A stretch of DNA of 64,000 bases from Pithys albifrons albifrons (lineage: Eukaryota > Chordata > Aves > Passeriformes > Thamnophilidae), in assembly GCF_047495875.1 (NCBI RefSeq), contig NC_092475.1, positions 15,164,001 to 15,228,000 of the forward strand, given 5' to 3'. Positions 21,773-34,608 of the stretch are shown here, piece after piece (within the stretch, counting starts at the first letter, position 1; the number at the start of each line of letters is the position of its first letter). The notes beneath the pieces were generated by a model. The model had not been told where the DNA came from and did no database searches. It saw nothing but the letters and a program-made list of their open reading frames with translations. The position numbers were made by a program, and so were the translations under genes.

Positions 21773-24397
21773 GGCAGACCTGGGCACGGACACCAGGCTG
21801 CTCCACCCAGCCGTGCTCAGGGACTGCTTTGGGCTGGGCAAAGGGCCTCCAGCTCATTTTTATCGTGTTTAAGAATTGTTTTATTGAGGTTGCAAGACAA
21901 GCACAAGGCAGCCTTCCAATGCCAGCTTTGGAAATTGTGTTGCAGAGGATTTCTCAGACGGAGGGAGGAGGCATTCACTGAGCATTATATTATCTTTTGT
22001 CGTCAGTAGTAGAGAAATGATGGAGGTTTTTCCTTGGGCCTTACAAAAAACTACTTTTTCCCCCTTGACTTTAAATGTTTCATTCTTCTTTATTAAAGAC
22101 AGGAATTTCTTGACAAGGAAAGCAATAAAACAGTAAGGCAGAGAAGCCTGTGCTGTCTTTAAAACCAAAAAAGGAAGAAATAAGAAATCAGATAAAGTCA
22201 CTGTATGGTATAGTAACATTTGAAGAAGTTCATCGTAGAATAGGAATATGAATTTATGACTTATATATAGGAGAAATACTGCCAGTAGTTCATTTTCATA
22301 AAATAAGAATTGTTAGGCAAGTATTATTCAGCCCTTTTGGGAGGTCTCCAGAATATGAGTCTGTACTTTCTCTCATTGGTAGGCAGTAGTTGTTGGGGGA
22401 AAACGATTGAAATGGCCTGACACACCTTGCACCAGAAAGCTTAATTTGCTACCTGAGCATTAGTTGCCTGAACTGAGAAGTGTAATGCAGACAGCTTGCT
22501 TTTCTGTAGTTTGATTCTTTTGATGTGATGTATTAATGTTTCCTCAGATCTCTAGCCTTCAAGTGCTGTTCTGGGCCATGGACTGATTGCAAATACAGCA
22601 TTTATGCTGCTATTTTTGCCATGTCTCCACATTAAAATGAAATGCTCATGTAGAAGCCCTCATCAGTCACATTGTTGGCCTAGAAATAACTTAAGCAAAT
22701 ACAATCTTTGTATTGTCAAAACTTTCAATAAGGAAAGGCTCACAGAGTTTAAATCCTGATCTTGAAACATTTTCTTTAGTGAAGTCTGAAGTATTTTTGT
22801 CTTAACATAAGTTACTAGACTCAGATTTTCTTTTGTGTTTTTAAGAAAACCAGGACTTCTGAGCAACAAAGATTCCAGGTTGCTTTCCATAGTCTGGGGT
22901 CTCAGCTTTCAAGACTGGTACTCACCTTTCCATGAACCCAGGGCCTTGTTCCGTGCCCTTGGTCACAGATTCATGGTTCAAGCCCCTGTGTGCCCCAGAG
23001 ACAGGTGTGCCCTGCAGGTCTGCCTGGGGCTCTGCTGACCGAGCTGCTGAGGCACCTGCAACAGGAGGGGATCTGTTCCTCTTATCTGGCCAAACAGACA
23101 CGGCCTGCAGTGATTTCTGGGCTGCTGCTAGAAAGTTCCACCCTTGTTTTCCTGGCATGCCTTCGTATTTCCCATTTTAAGGGATGAGCAGTCACATCTC
23201 AAACTGACACTTCTTCCTCTGGGCACCTGCATCAACACCATGTGGGGATGGCCATCACCACTGGCCTGGGGTGGGGCTTGGTTGAGCCACTGCTGTGCTT
23301 TGTCTCTCATGCCGTGGCTGGTTGAAGAGCAATGACTTTTACTACTGGTGATTGCGTAATAAATAACAGCAAACGGCTTTCAGTCTGCCCACAGGACAGG
23401 GGTGGTGCAGGGAGGGCTGTCCCTTAGTCCAAACAGGCATTACAGGGGAAGGAGCCTTGGAGCTCTTACCTCTCTCTTGGTTTCTCCCCTGATTACAGTT
23501 TCATTTGAAGGACAACCAAAACGTTTACACTCTACCTGAGATGAATATTTAACAGGAGTGTATCAGGTGCCAGTGTATCAGGCTGCTGTGGGAAGTGCCA
23601 GTCCCTTCATTAAATGAGAAGGTATTCCATGCTGACTCAAAGATGCCAAGAGAAACAGGACCACTCACTCCCAGCATGTCTGGTTTGGTGAAGGAATTAC
23701 TGAGAAAAAAATCGTTATCCTGTGCTAGACAGAAGGTTCAGACAAACCAAAGAAACTGATGTCCTCTGACTTCACTGTGTTGAATAATATCAACATAAGA
23801 AGCCAAGAATATGGCCTAAAACGAGATCAGGATGAATTTATGCAACTAAATCAGATTAACACATTGTTTTGTGAAGAAGTGAACACCTGAGCCTGTGCTG
23901 ATACCCCCAGTGGCCTTCCTTTGGGAGAAGCTCTTGGACAAGGACAGGAGTGCAGGATTTCCCTGCTGCACAGAGGGACACTTTGTAGCTCCCAGGGACT
24001 GGCTTTGCCCACTTCATACACAAATGGAGCAAATGTACATAGAAGGGCTAATTAAAAAAATAAAAGTTGGGGTCAACTTGAGGTCGAGGGGGAAGCATAC
24101 CAGCATTGCAGATTTAAAATTATGTAACAGTTTTTTAAAAATGAAATTCCCAACTCTGGAGTGGTGAGGGAAGCAGGGCATGGTGTAGAAGGTTGCCTGC
24201 ACATTCATTAAGATTTGTGGCAGCATTAAGACACATTTCTAAAGAAAAACTCTGCTATATCTCTCTGAGGAAGCATGAAAAATAGGCCTATAGAGCAGTA
24301 AAATCATAGGAATAATCTGCATTGGAGCTCTTTATCAGCATCATCTGGCAAAGACAAGAGAGCAAAGGCATGGAATGAGGGGAGAGGAGGAGACGTT
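21773..24397. other. Intron 1 sequence, nothing recognised
   Basis: No supported exon or named repeat. Confidence 0.45.
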
Positions 24398-24720
24398 AAA
24401 CAGTTCAGGACTTTGCACCTCGAAAAGAAGCTACTGGGAGGACAAAAGGAAGTAATAAAGGTTTATGAAAGGGTGACTGGCATAGAAGGTGAGTGAAGAA
24501 TAATAACTGGCATTTCTGAGACCATGAGGCCTGTTAGGACATCCAGGAACAGTTTAGCTATAAATCAGACAGATGGAAGGTTTCTTTTATACAGTGTTTT
24601 CACAATATTAGCCATTGCCAGAGAGAATGATGTAGAAGCCAAAAGTGAAGTCAAAGTTAGAAAAAGAAGTGGAAGAGAGGTGGCAAATTTATTTTTATCA
24701 GCAAACACATTATAGTAAAT
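24398..24720 (+). mobile_element. Ancient CR1 LINE fragment (ORF2 end / 3' region)
   Basis: CAGGACTTTGCACCTCGAAA, then ATAAAGGTTTATGAAAGGGT, ACCATGAGGCCTGTTAGGAC and AGACAGATGGAAGGTTTCTT follow the order of the 3' coding end of old CR1 lineages still recognisable in turtles. It is much more diverged than the young CR1 tails nearby. No open frame remains. Confidence 0.55.
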
Positions 24721-27455
24721 GGAAGAGTTAGCTCTGAGGAAACATGGAAAAATCCTGTGTCACTGAGTGATAATTCAGCATAGTGAAGCAATGGAGCTGG
24801 AGAACAGCCCCCACTGTATGTGTACAGCACTGAGCTCTGAATTGGCTCTTCCAGTCAGAGTGGAAATTGGGGCCTGTAATAGGCAGTTCTATCAAGATAT
24901 TACCTCAGCGTTTGGAAGAGCAAACTGGAGGTCAGATGCTTGTTGAAAAGTAATAGTGATCAATGTAGGAAACCCCCTGGTGTGTGCCCTGGGGTGGGTG
25001 CTGCACAAGCAGGGGTCCCATCACCCTCTGACACCCAGGGAGACTGCCAGAGGTCCTGAAAAGGTTGGTGTGAATGATCAAGGGTGTGCAGTGAGTTCCT
25101 TGTAAAGAATGATAAATAGATAACACTCTTGGGTTCCACAAAGGCCCTTTGGAGGAAGCCTGATGGGAGCTGCAGTCTGAGCAGCACGGAGCACACCTGA
25201 GCCCCTTTGTCAGGCTCTATCAATAGAAGGACTAAGCCCACCAAATGGCAATAGTGGGTGGCAGGCTCAAAACGAAGTCAGATATTTCTAAAGTGGGAGC
25301 AGGACCTCCTCCTTTCTCTATGGCATAGAGTTTTTAATCTGTTGGAACAATTCCCTGGATTTAAGCTGATTTATTCTGCAGTTAACACTTCATCAGAATG
25401 CTGTTCATGGGGCTTTGAAAGCTTAGCTCTAGAGCTCCGTTCACAAGAGAAATCCTTTTGAATGGTAGAGTAGGGAGATGCAGCCTGGTAGGCTAAAACA
25501 GCCCCTGACCACTTTTCTTTGGGAAAATCAGTGCAATATCTTGACAAAGTGTTTACGTGGAATGACCTGGTAAGGTCAAGTGCGGTTCCTGCAGCTCAGA
25601 ACGTCCAGCCTGGCCTTGTGTCTGGTGTTTTGAGGTTGTGATTGCAGTTCTCAACTTCCATGACAGCAAGAGCTAATGCACCCTCTTTGACACTGAGTTG
25701 GGATGGTGCCATTCTCTTATGCTTTGGTAGGACATGCAGCTTGATCTTTATCAGAAAGAGTAAAACAATGAAAAACCAATTTGAGATTGCTCCAGAAAAG
25801 CAGGAGGTTTTGCATTCATGGAAATCAGACATAGTTCCAGTGTACAAGTACTGTTTGTTTGTGGTTTATTACTTGTACTTTGTTGTGTTTTCATATTTAT
25901 TGCCAGAATTAATTTCTTGCCATTTTAGGTCAATTCAGTGCACCTTGCAAAATATTTCTTTACTGAATTGTGAAGAGACACATCACTAACTTCGGCTCAC
26001 AGACTGCTTGGGAGAACTGTGCCTTTTGGCTGTGTTTAACATCTGCTTCTGACCTGCAGAATGACATCTGGTCACAGAAGCATGACATTATTTCCAGCTC
26101 GTTAAATGAAAGCTATGACCTCAATCTGCAGATCTTTGAGATGTTTGGAGTTTGAAAGAGAGGAGTGGTGGGGCCTGGTGGTGCTGCTGAGCTGCCCGAG
26201 GTCACTGCTGACTGCAGGGTGAGCCTGTGGCCTCGAGGACCTCACTGCTGAGCAGGGCTTGGCTGTGCCCAGGATGGATCAGGCTCTGGAGCTGCTGAGG
26301 AAGTGTTTTTGGTAGGGTGGGTTGTTATCATTTTACTTTGAAAGTGCTATTATGATCCAGAGTAATTGGATTAGTGAGGTTTCACAGATGACTAAGTGGG
26401 CTGTGTTCTGTGGGTGCTCTCAGACCTCACCACGACTCAGCTAAAACTCACTCCCTGGAATCGCTGTGTAACAGCCTAGAAAGAGAATCCACTCTTGGTT
26501 TCTCTGATGGTGGCTTAAACTAACAGGATAGTTTTTACTGTTGGATTTGGCACCTGGTAGCACCACAATTCACCTGACTAATACTGTCTTAATTACATCT
26601 TACAGTATGGCTGTCCAGAACACTTTAAATGTCTTCTGGGGGTTTTTGAGGTACCACTGTTACAACATTGCAGTGCTGGACCTGGGGTAGGCAAAATATC
26701 TGTCATTTTCCAAATTAAGCTCAGAGAGGGAGGGAAAAAGAGTAATGTTGGAGTGAATAAAATCAATCTGGAAGTAACCAGGACACTAATTTTATTTCTG
26801 AGGTGCCTGAATCAACAGTGTCGTTAAACTAAATTCTGCTCAAAGGTTAATATGGGAGAAATGTGCAGGTAATGTTATAGAAAGGAAGTACTAAACTGAG
26901 TAAAAATACTTGATAATTTCTCTCCGTGTGAGTGTTGGCAAGCTGGCCTGCCCTTGGAGAAGGTGTTGGCCACAGGCTGTTTGTGGGGTCAGGGCTGGTG
27001 TTCCACCTCTTGCCATTTGCCAGGAGCCTTTTGTTGGGAAGGGCTTCTCTGGACAGCACATGCAAATTGTTCCAATGGGCTGTCAGAAAGAGCCAGTCTT
27101 GGATACAGAGCACATTATTTATAGTGCATGGTTTTGTCTTATAATATTGGGGGAAAGTACTCTGGGTATAACAGGTCAAGCTCTTGATTATTTTTGTGAC
27201 TGTCAGGGAAGGAGGGAGGCACCAGGCTGGATTTCCGGGGCGAGGCTGCCTTACTGTGTTTTCTGCAGCACAAAACCTGAGGATAAATAACCTCTGTGTT
27301 CTCCAGGAGCAACAGTATCCCAGTGCACAGCCAGGAACCCTCTGCAGGACCTGAGAGAGACAGGCACTGTCTGGAGCACACGTGGCTGCACAGGCAGAGG
27401 GAGTTATCACCAGGTACGCTGCCATGTCCCAGGCATTTGCCTTGAACTCTGACAC
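24721..27455. other. Intron 1 sequence, nothing recognised
   Basis: No supported exon or named repeat. Confidence 0.45.
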
Positions 27456-28088
27456 TGCATTGTGCTGGTTTAAAGGGGAACCAGCAGGGAAAATGAACTC
27501 ACCACGAGAGAGATTATAAGTCAGAGTCTAAAATTTAATAATAATATTACAATAAGTACAGTGACACAAAGAGAAATTGCTTTCAACTCACAAAACCCAG
27601 CAGTATAACCCAGTGCCCTGGGGCACAAACCCAATGGGGTTTGTTAGCCCTGGTGCTGAGACCCGCGTGGTTCCCCCCAAGTCCAAAGCCAAAAAGAAGT
27701 GAGAAACCTGTTGGTGCAGGCAAGGGCTGTAGTCTGGCTGAGACCAGTGATCTCCTCTTGTTGAGGTCCTGCTGCTCCTCTGGATCCGATGAGAAGTTCG
27801 CGGTCTTCTTACTCATCACTTAGGTACCCTCAGGGAGCACCCAGTCCCTCCCCCTGGGCCGGGACTCACACAATGGGTGGTTAACTCTGGGAGCCAGGGG
27901 GTGTTGAACTGTTGATGGCCCAGCAGCTCTGCCCCCTCAGGCTGGGTGTGAAGGTGCCAATGACTCCCTGGGCAGCTGCTGCTAATGGCCCATTGACCTT
28001 GGGGAATGAATAGAGGGGGTAGAATACACAGCTTTGATCACCCCCACACAGTGATAGCTGGTCCCACCTGCTGAACTAGGACATGCAT
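27456..28088 (-). mobile_element. Solo LTR with 5-bp target duplication
   Basis: The LTR occupies 27461-28083 (623 bp); on the minus strand it begins TGTCCTAGTTCAGCAGGTGG and ends CCTTTAAACCAGCACA. It is flanked by TGCAT at 27456-27460 and again at 28084-28088. Near its 3' end on the minus strand it has an ATTAAA signal, as does the LTR of the intact element at 36.5 kb. It is antisense to NDRG3 and is clearly the same family as the LTR at 49003-49637. No internal sequence remains, as expected after LTR-LTR recombination. Confidence 0.9.
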
Positions 28089-30042
28089 CTTGCACTATTC
28101 AGAGCCTGAGCAGTTCTTCATGTGTTCTTTTTCTGGAAAGTATTGAACATGTTTCAGAGTTGGCAATCAGTTCAGTATTAAACCTGTTATTTTGACACGT
28201 TAACATCTTCCCTAAAAAACCTACCAGGAGGTGAATTTCTGCTTCATCTCTGCCTTTACTGTGAAGTATCTGACTTGACTCCTTGTTCTTTATTAGGCAG
28301 TTTTAGAAAGGGAATTTTTAAATAGCTCTTACGTTTGTCTGTAGCAGCCACACGTATTTATGGATATTAATTTTTCTTTTTTTACTCTGCTCTGTGATAT
28401 TTTCAAGTTAAAAATCTCATTGTTTATACATCTGTCTTCCACTGGCAGGAAGGGAAATTCCCATTGGATAAAAGGAAACTATTTTTGCAATGAGAGTGAT
28501 GTGTAATGCTAAATCTACATCCTTAGAGATTTTCACATCTGTAAGACCCTGAGCAACTGGATCCAGCTTTGAAATTACTCCTGCTTGGAGAGGAGTAATC
28601 TCTCCTCCAGAAATCCCTTCCAGCCCTCCAGCCCCTGCAGCTGCAGTGGGGTGCTGTGCCGGGGAGCCCCGCCGTGTTCCTGCCGTGCCACTCTCCCCTG
28701 TGGCACAAGCTGCCAACAGGCTGCCAAGAAACTTCCTCTGAAGGAATTCTTACTGGGGAATTAGTCTTAGACTTTGGTGTAGTCAGCTTGTTCCTTCGCT
28801 GTTGCTTTGGTTTGGCCTGTCCTTGTCTGATGCTGGATTCTATGAAACAAAATCGGGAATTAATTTGCTGTAATCCAGTCTTTCTAAACCAGGAGGGGTT
28901 AAAAGTGAAACACATGTGCTGGTTCAGCTTCATTCAAAACTAGAGTATCAGAACGAAATCTCGTGTATTGAGATCTTCATTTAGTTTTGAAAGAAGTAAA
29001 ATCTTTGTGTTTTAACATCTTCAGGGGGCTGTTTACAATAACTGTATGTCCTATTTGGAGTGGCTGTGGGATCGTGGGTTTGCATTGTCAGATAAGTGAT
29101 GTGAAGCTGTCTTAAAGTTGTGAGTATTTTTGTTGTATCCCAGGTATATGAAACTGTATTTCTCTTAATAGGAACACCTCAACTTTACACTGTTATTTCT
29201 TAATGACAACAAAGCTCTGAGTTGATTTAAACCATGGACTTTGGTTTGGAGAAGTTTGGGTAAGGAAAAAAGAAATTATTACTTGTAACCAAAAATAAGC
29301 AAAAACTATGCAGATTCAGCCTACCTTTCTAAAAACTCTTCTTTTCTTAATATAAGGTGTTTACCCCTGTCCATTTCAAACAATAGTTTTGGCTTATGAT
29401 TTTGACCACTCACACATGAATCAGTGTGGGGGTGGATGGGGAAAGGGAGGGAAGGACGGATGGAGCAAAAGGGAAGCAGAAGTTCTTTCCTGCCTAAAAT
29501 GCCAACAGGGCTTAGATTTGGAGGGACAGAATCTCACCAGGGCAGGAGGCACCTTTAAGTGTCTGTTAGACATTGGCAGATCTCGGGCAGTAACAGGCAG
29601 GAAAATCTAAACTCACAAGCAGCCAGAGCCAAGAACAGCCCCTGGAATCTGTGGAGAGCAAGCTGGATTTGGGTGCACATGGAACCCAGTAAGCAGGCCA
29701 GAGATTCCTCCTTAGGCCTCACCTGACAGAGCTGAAATCTGTGGACGCATACTTGGTACAGAGTGCCATCCTCCCCTGGCCGCCAGCCACTCTCAGAAAG
29801 GCATTCCTAATTCTGTGGGAAGCATCAACTGCCTTCCAGTGGTATTGTAGGTATCTACTTTATGTGTAGTTTTATACCTGACTTTAAACAGAAGTCATTC
29901 TTATGAGTGATGCGCTGCTTAAGCAGCTGGTGTTTTCTGTCCTATCTCCCCATTGTGTTCATGCAGGTGTTTGCAAACTGCTCCCTGATTCCTAAGGGAG
30001 GATGCTCACAGTGGCTGAAAGAAAATCTGGTTCATTGCTGCA
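28089..30042. other. Intron 1 sequence, nothing recognised
   Basis: No supported exon or named repeat. Confidence 0.45.
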
Positions 30043-30167
30043 CCACAGAACCACAGACTGACTGCAGTTGGAAGGGACCTCAGATATCTCATTCCACCTG
30101 GGCACCTTCCACTACACCAGATTGCTCCAAGGCCTGTCCAGCCTTGCCATGGACACTTCCAGGGATA
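30043..30167 (-). mobile_element. CR1 LINE fragment, 3' end
   Basis: CACAGACTGACTGCAGTTGG, AAGGGACCTCAGATATCTC and TTGCTCCAAGGCCTGTCCAG are the reverse complement of a CR1 3' end. Confidence 0.8.
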
Positions 30168-32379
30168 TTTCTACCCTCTCTGAAATAAGACATTATTACC
30201 TGTTTTATCAAAGGGCTCCTGTCCATTTCAGGAACTTGCAGCATGAATGTCCATGCTGATGTGTATTTGGGTGTTCCTTTGTAGCCCTGGCCACCTGTAT
30301 CCAGGGAGCACCGTGGCGACTGTAGGGAGTTCACTGCTTTACTTGTGTGTTTGCCTACTCTGCTGTACATGCTCCTCAGCTCAGACTGTGGGAGTTGGAG
30401 ATGACTCCAGAGCTCATTACATGTCTGGTCCTCCTTACACGAGCCTGTTCTGCTGTTCATGTGATTGTCTGATTGGCTCCTCCAGCTCACTAAACCAGCA
30501 GATAGGCAGCCTGACAAAACGTCTGCATTAAATCTGCTTGTGTTACAGTCAAGCATTGCAGACAGGGCCTGAGGCAGGGTTTGGGTCCCAGCTGCAAGGG
30601 GAGGGAGCAGAGCAGAGAGCTGGAGGGTCTGATGTTTCTTTTCTGAGACTGTGAGGTGTAATGTTAATTCCTCTATATTCTGAAATAATACCTTACAACA
30701 AGGCAACTCAGAGTTCTGTTTTATATTCTGTATACTCTCTATCTAAATGGATTAGAGGCCAAGTGCAGGTCCCTCCACATCATCTGGCAGCGTCATGAGC
30801 ACGTGTGGTGTCTGCTCTCTGATTCAGCTGAGGATGAGGAGACAACGCTGCCAAACACTTGGTTTCTTACAACCAAACTCAAACCAAGGTCTTTATAGTT
30901 GACACATTTAGAAAAAAGGTGGCAAACAAGGAACTGAAGGAGCCTTTTCATCAGTCACTTCACTGATCCAAATGAAAGTTAGTCTTGGAAAATACACTTG
31001 AGGGAGGGAGTAAGTGGATCTGATTTGCCATGTTATTGCATAATCATTGGCCTGGTGCAGGGGAAGGACAGGAAGGAAGTTCTGGCTGGCATAGGGATGG
31101 AGGATGGAGCATCCCTTTTGGCAGCAACCCACAATTGTATGAAATGAATAGTGAAATTTCCTCCTCAATTGTCTCTGAGTTGTGCTGTATCTGTTACTGG
31201 TTTTAACCAGAGCTGTCTCTCTGGTCCAGCTGCCTCAGGAGGGGCATGCAATTCAGCCTGACACACACAAAGGTGTTTTCTGCTTGGAAGTGAATCCCTG
31301 GACTGGAAATGATGGGAGAGCTGTCCAGCAGTTGCAGTGGATTTGAAGTAGTGGCACTGATACTGGAGGTTGTCTTTCGGATGACACAGGGTGGGCCAAA
31401 CTGAAAGAGCTTGCTCTGGGAAGCTCAAGAAGCAGTGCTACATGCAGAAAGGGAAAATTTCTTTTATGAGAAAAAAGGGGCAAAAAGCAAATAATAAAAA
31501 TCTTACTTAGCAATTTGGTTTTCATATGATTTAAATGTATTCTTAAGATTTATGTCAGTCTCATGAATGACCCTTTTGCAAGCAGTTTATAGCTGGAGCA
31601 GATGAAAATAGCAGAACTGCATCCTGAGACTGACTCCTGTGTACATTGGTATTCTTATATTCAATAGCCAATACTAAACAATATGTATGTATTTACTGTG
31701 ATAAAACTTAGGGTCTCTCCTATGTCCACCATGGTGTGTAACTTGGAATTGGAGATGTTGATCAGCTTTTGCCTGCAAGTATACAACTTTCTGATGGCCA
31801 AAATCCATTTATCCAAGTTTGAATGAAGTAAGGCGGAAAGGTTGGGTTTGCTGTGTGAAGACACTGGAAGTGGTTTTGCTGTATGTACACACAGAGGGCA
31901 GTGAAAGGCTGTTCATGACCTGAATGAGCTGAACCCATTTGTGTCTTCTTGTCTGCTGAGGAGCAGGACTGTTTCCTCTTCCTGAGCTTTGCACATGTCT
32001 GTGATGATTTTTAAGTTTGGTTTATCCAGACTGCACTACATTACACTGCATTTGCCAAGAGATGTTACCAAAACTAGTTGATGCTATTTCTTCACTGGTG
32101 AATATATGTTATTACTTTGGGTTTAGGTTGTACAATTTATCTATATGAGTGAGCACAAAAAATTTCAATGCAAGTTACTGTACAAATTTTTTCTTTTGCA
32201 TTTGATCTCAATATTTTTCTTTCATCCCAGTATCACCTTACACTAAAAATATCAATCAAAATTGCATTACAAAATACAAAAACTGAGGTCTGACTAATTG
32301 CTTGGTTAGCTGTACAATAACTTAAATGGTTGTTCCTCCAAGACAGCAAAAAGACTCAGTTGTGTGTAATGGTTATATT
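30168..32379. other. Intron 1 sequence, nothing recognised
   Basis: No supported exon or named repeat. Confidence 0.45.
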
Positions 32380-32505
32380 ATAGAACGGTTTGTGTTGGAA
32401 GGGGCCTTAAAAATCATCAGTTCCAACTCCCCTGACACAGTCAGGGATACCTTCCACTAGATCAAGTTGCTCCAAGTCCCATCCAACCTGGCCTTGAACA
32501 CTGCA
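32380..32505 (-). mobile_element. CR1 LINE fragment, 3' end
   Basis: TTAGTGTGTTGG-type start (here TTTGTGTTGGAAGGGGCC), then ATCATCAGTTCCAACTCCCC and CAAGTTGCTCCAAGTCCC, give a minus-strand CR1 3' end. Confidence 0.8.
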
Positions 32506-34458
32506 ATTTAATGTTTGGTAACCAGTGAAAATGCAACTTTTCCAATAAGACCAATAAAATGCAAAACCAGCATTAAATTTCAGTAAATTGAAATATGCTG
32601 CTCAATCATAAAAATCATTGTTAAAATCTCATTTAAACAGCTTTCCACTTCACTTTGCCCTGGAACACTTTACCTTGCTCAGTACAGTGTGTATTCACCT
32701 TTGGTTCATTTTTTTCACTTAAAATGTACAAACACACCATGGGTCACCAGGAAGCATGGCTGAAATGAAGCAGAAACAAGCTTGAAAGTAAAGCTGCAGG
32801 GGAAGCTGGAGGATCTGGTGGAAAGCAGTCAGATTTCATCATAAGCTGCTTAAGAAGAGTCTTTGGTGCTGCAGAGAGCGTTTCTCTGCTCTTGGGATGT
32901 GTGTGGGGCAGCTGAGGCCACTGCAGAGCAAGGGCTCTGCACAGCTGAGAGCTGCAAGGAGGGGAGAGAGGGACAGAGGAGATGGTATGGGGAGAAGCTG
33001 CAGTGGGTGCTGTGATGATGATAATGTCAAGTGCTGATGAAGAGCTACAGATGTTTTGGTTTGGACAAACATCCAGCCAAAACTTTGAAGAACCCTGACC
33101 TGTGTGTGCCGGGACCTCCTGAACTACAGGGGTGGTGGAAGCAGGTGCCTCAGTATAGGTGAAAGCATCTTTGCATTGAAAGCATCAGCTTAATCTGCAC
33201 GTGTCCTTCCCTGTGATCAAAATGGCTCTGTGGTTTCGTTGGAGCTGTGCAAGCTCTGACACTGGATGACACAGGTGCTGCTTCAGAGTGGTGCCACTGG
33301 ACGTGAAGGGGACATGGAACAGCATGTGAATATCATGACTGCTGGCAACAGCCACTGCTTATTTCATTTACTTTTGGTGGAACAGCTTATTAAGGGAAAT
33401 GCTACAAAGCTGTTTGAAAGAGCCATAACCAGAAAAGGCTCTTACAAAAATGAAGATTTGCATCATTTTCATTGGAGAAATTTCTCATATTGGTTTATAT
33501 TCCAGGTGTCCCCTCTCTAAAACTTCTCAGACTGTCCTGCACAGGGGAGCACATGGTTCAATGTCTTCATGGGCTCTGGTCCATGTAATGTGAAACAATT
33601 CAAAGACCTTTGCAATATTCTTGCTTAATCAGCCCTGTAGTTGTTGCCTGTTAATTCAGATGGTGAGCAGGGATGGTGTCCTGCTCACTGAGCTCAGTGA
33701 CACCCATGGCAGTGTGACACTGCTTTTAGTTAGAATTGGGCTCCTCCAAAAATAAGCTGGGCACGGATCTTTTCCTTACCAAATCATTGTTAAATGTAGG
33801 TCTTGCTTAAGCTCCTTAGAAATTGTATTTGCCAGTTGGCATTTCAGTCCCGGGTGTAGCCCAGATACCAGGGAGGTGAAAGAGTGGCAGGTTAGGGAGC
33901 TGCTGTTGCTCAAGGGCAGGACCTGGCACTGCATTAGTGAAGCAGAACAGAGTTTCTCTGCAGGCACATGGTTTGTCTTGGAGATGGAGTGCCATGTGGT
34001 ACATTCCCAAAAATATATGAGCTGGAACGCAAAGTGAGTAACCTAGGAAAATATTTTTAAGTGCATTTGGACCCTTTGCCTGTTTTGCTGGAAGTTTAGA
34101 ATGTCAGCCAGCATTTTAGCATGGAAAGCAGAGTATCCTGTGCAGGTTTGGGAAGCACACTGCTGCCCAGAGGCTGGCAGGGGGCTGAGCAGCACAGCAG
34201 CAACACCCAAGGATCTCAAGGCCCATCTGTGAAGCTGAGCTGGGATCCATGTGCCAAGGCTGCAGTCTGAGACCAGGCTGAGCAGTCTTCCCATGGGAGA
34301 GTGAAGCATGGAAGGCACGGGAAGAAGGAATCCCTGGATGAACACAGCACACACAGCTGCAGAAAGGCCCAAACAACAAACCTGCAGACTGTGGAAAGTG
34401 TATTTGAGTTCTGGTATGGGCTGCAAATCCTGGGGTTTTCCCCATTGTTCTTTGCACG
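32506..34458. other. Intron 1 sequence, nothing recognised
   Basis: No supported exon or named repeat. Confidence 0.45.
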
Positions 34459-34608
34459 CCTGGGAGCAGCATTTCTGCTTTCCATCCTGCAGGCAGTGGG
34501 CAGCTGTGCCTGGGAGCAGCATTTCTGCTTTCCATCCTGCAGGCAGTGGGCAGCTGTGCCTGGGAGCAGCATTTCTGCTTTCCATCCTGCAGGCAGTGGG
34601 CAGCTGTG
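34459..34608. repeat. Perfect 50-bp tandem triplication
   Basis: Three copies starting at 34459, 34509 and 34559, each beginning CCTGGGAGCAGC and ending GGGCAGCTGTG. I see no difference among them, so the triplication is recent. Confidence 0.95.

Noticed and set aside
20777..22009. Open frames of 330-410 codons with 11-residue repeats on both strands
   Set aside because: The 33- and 48-bp unit lengths are multiples of three, so any stop-free unit stays open in several frames; there are no splice signals and it is intronic.
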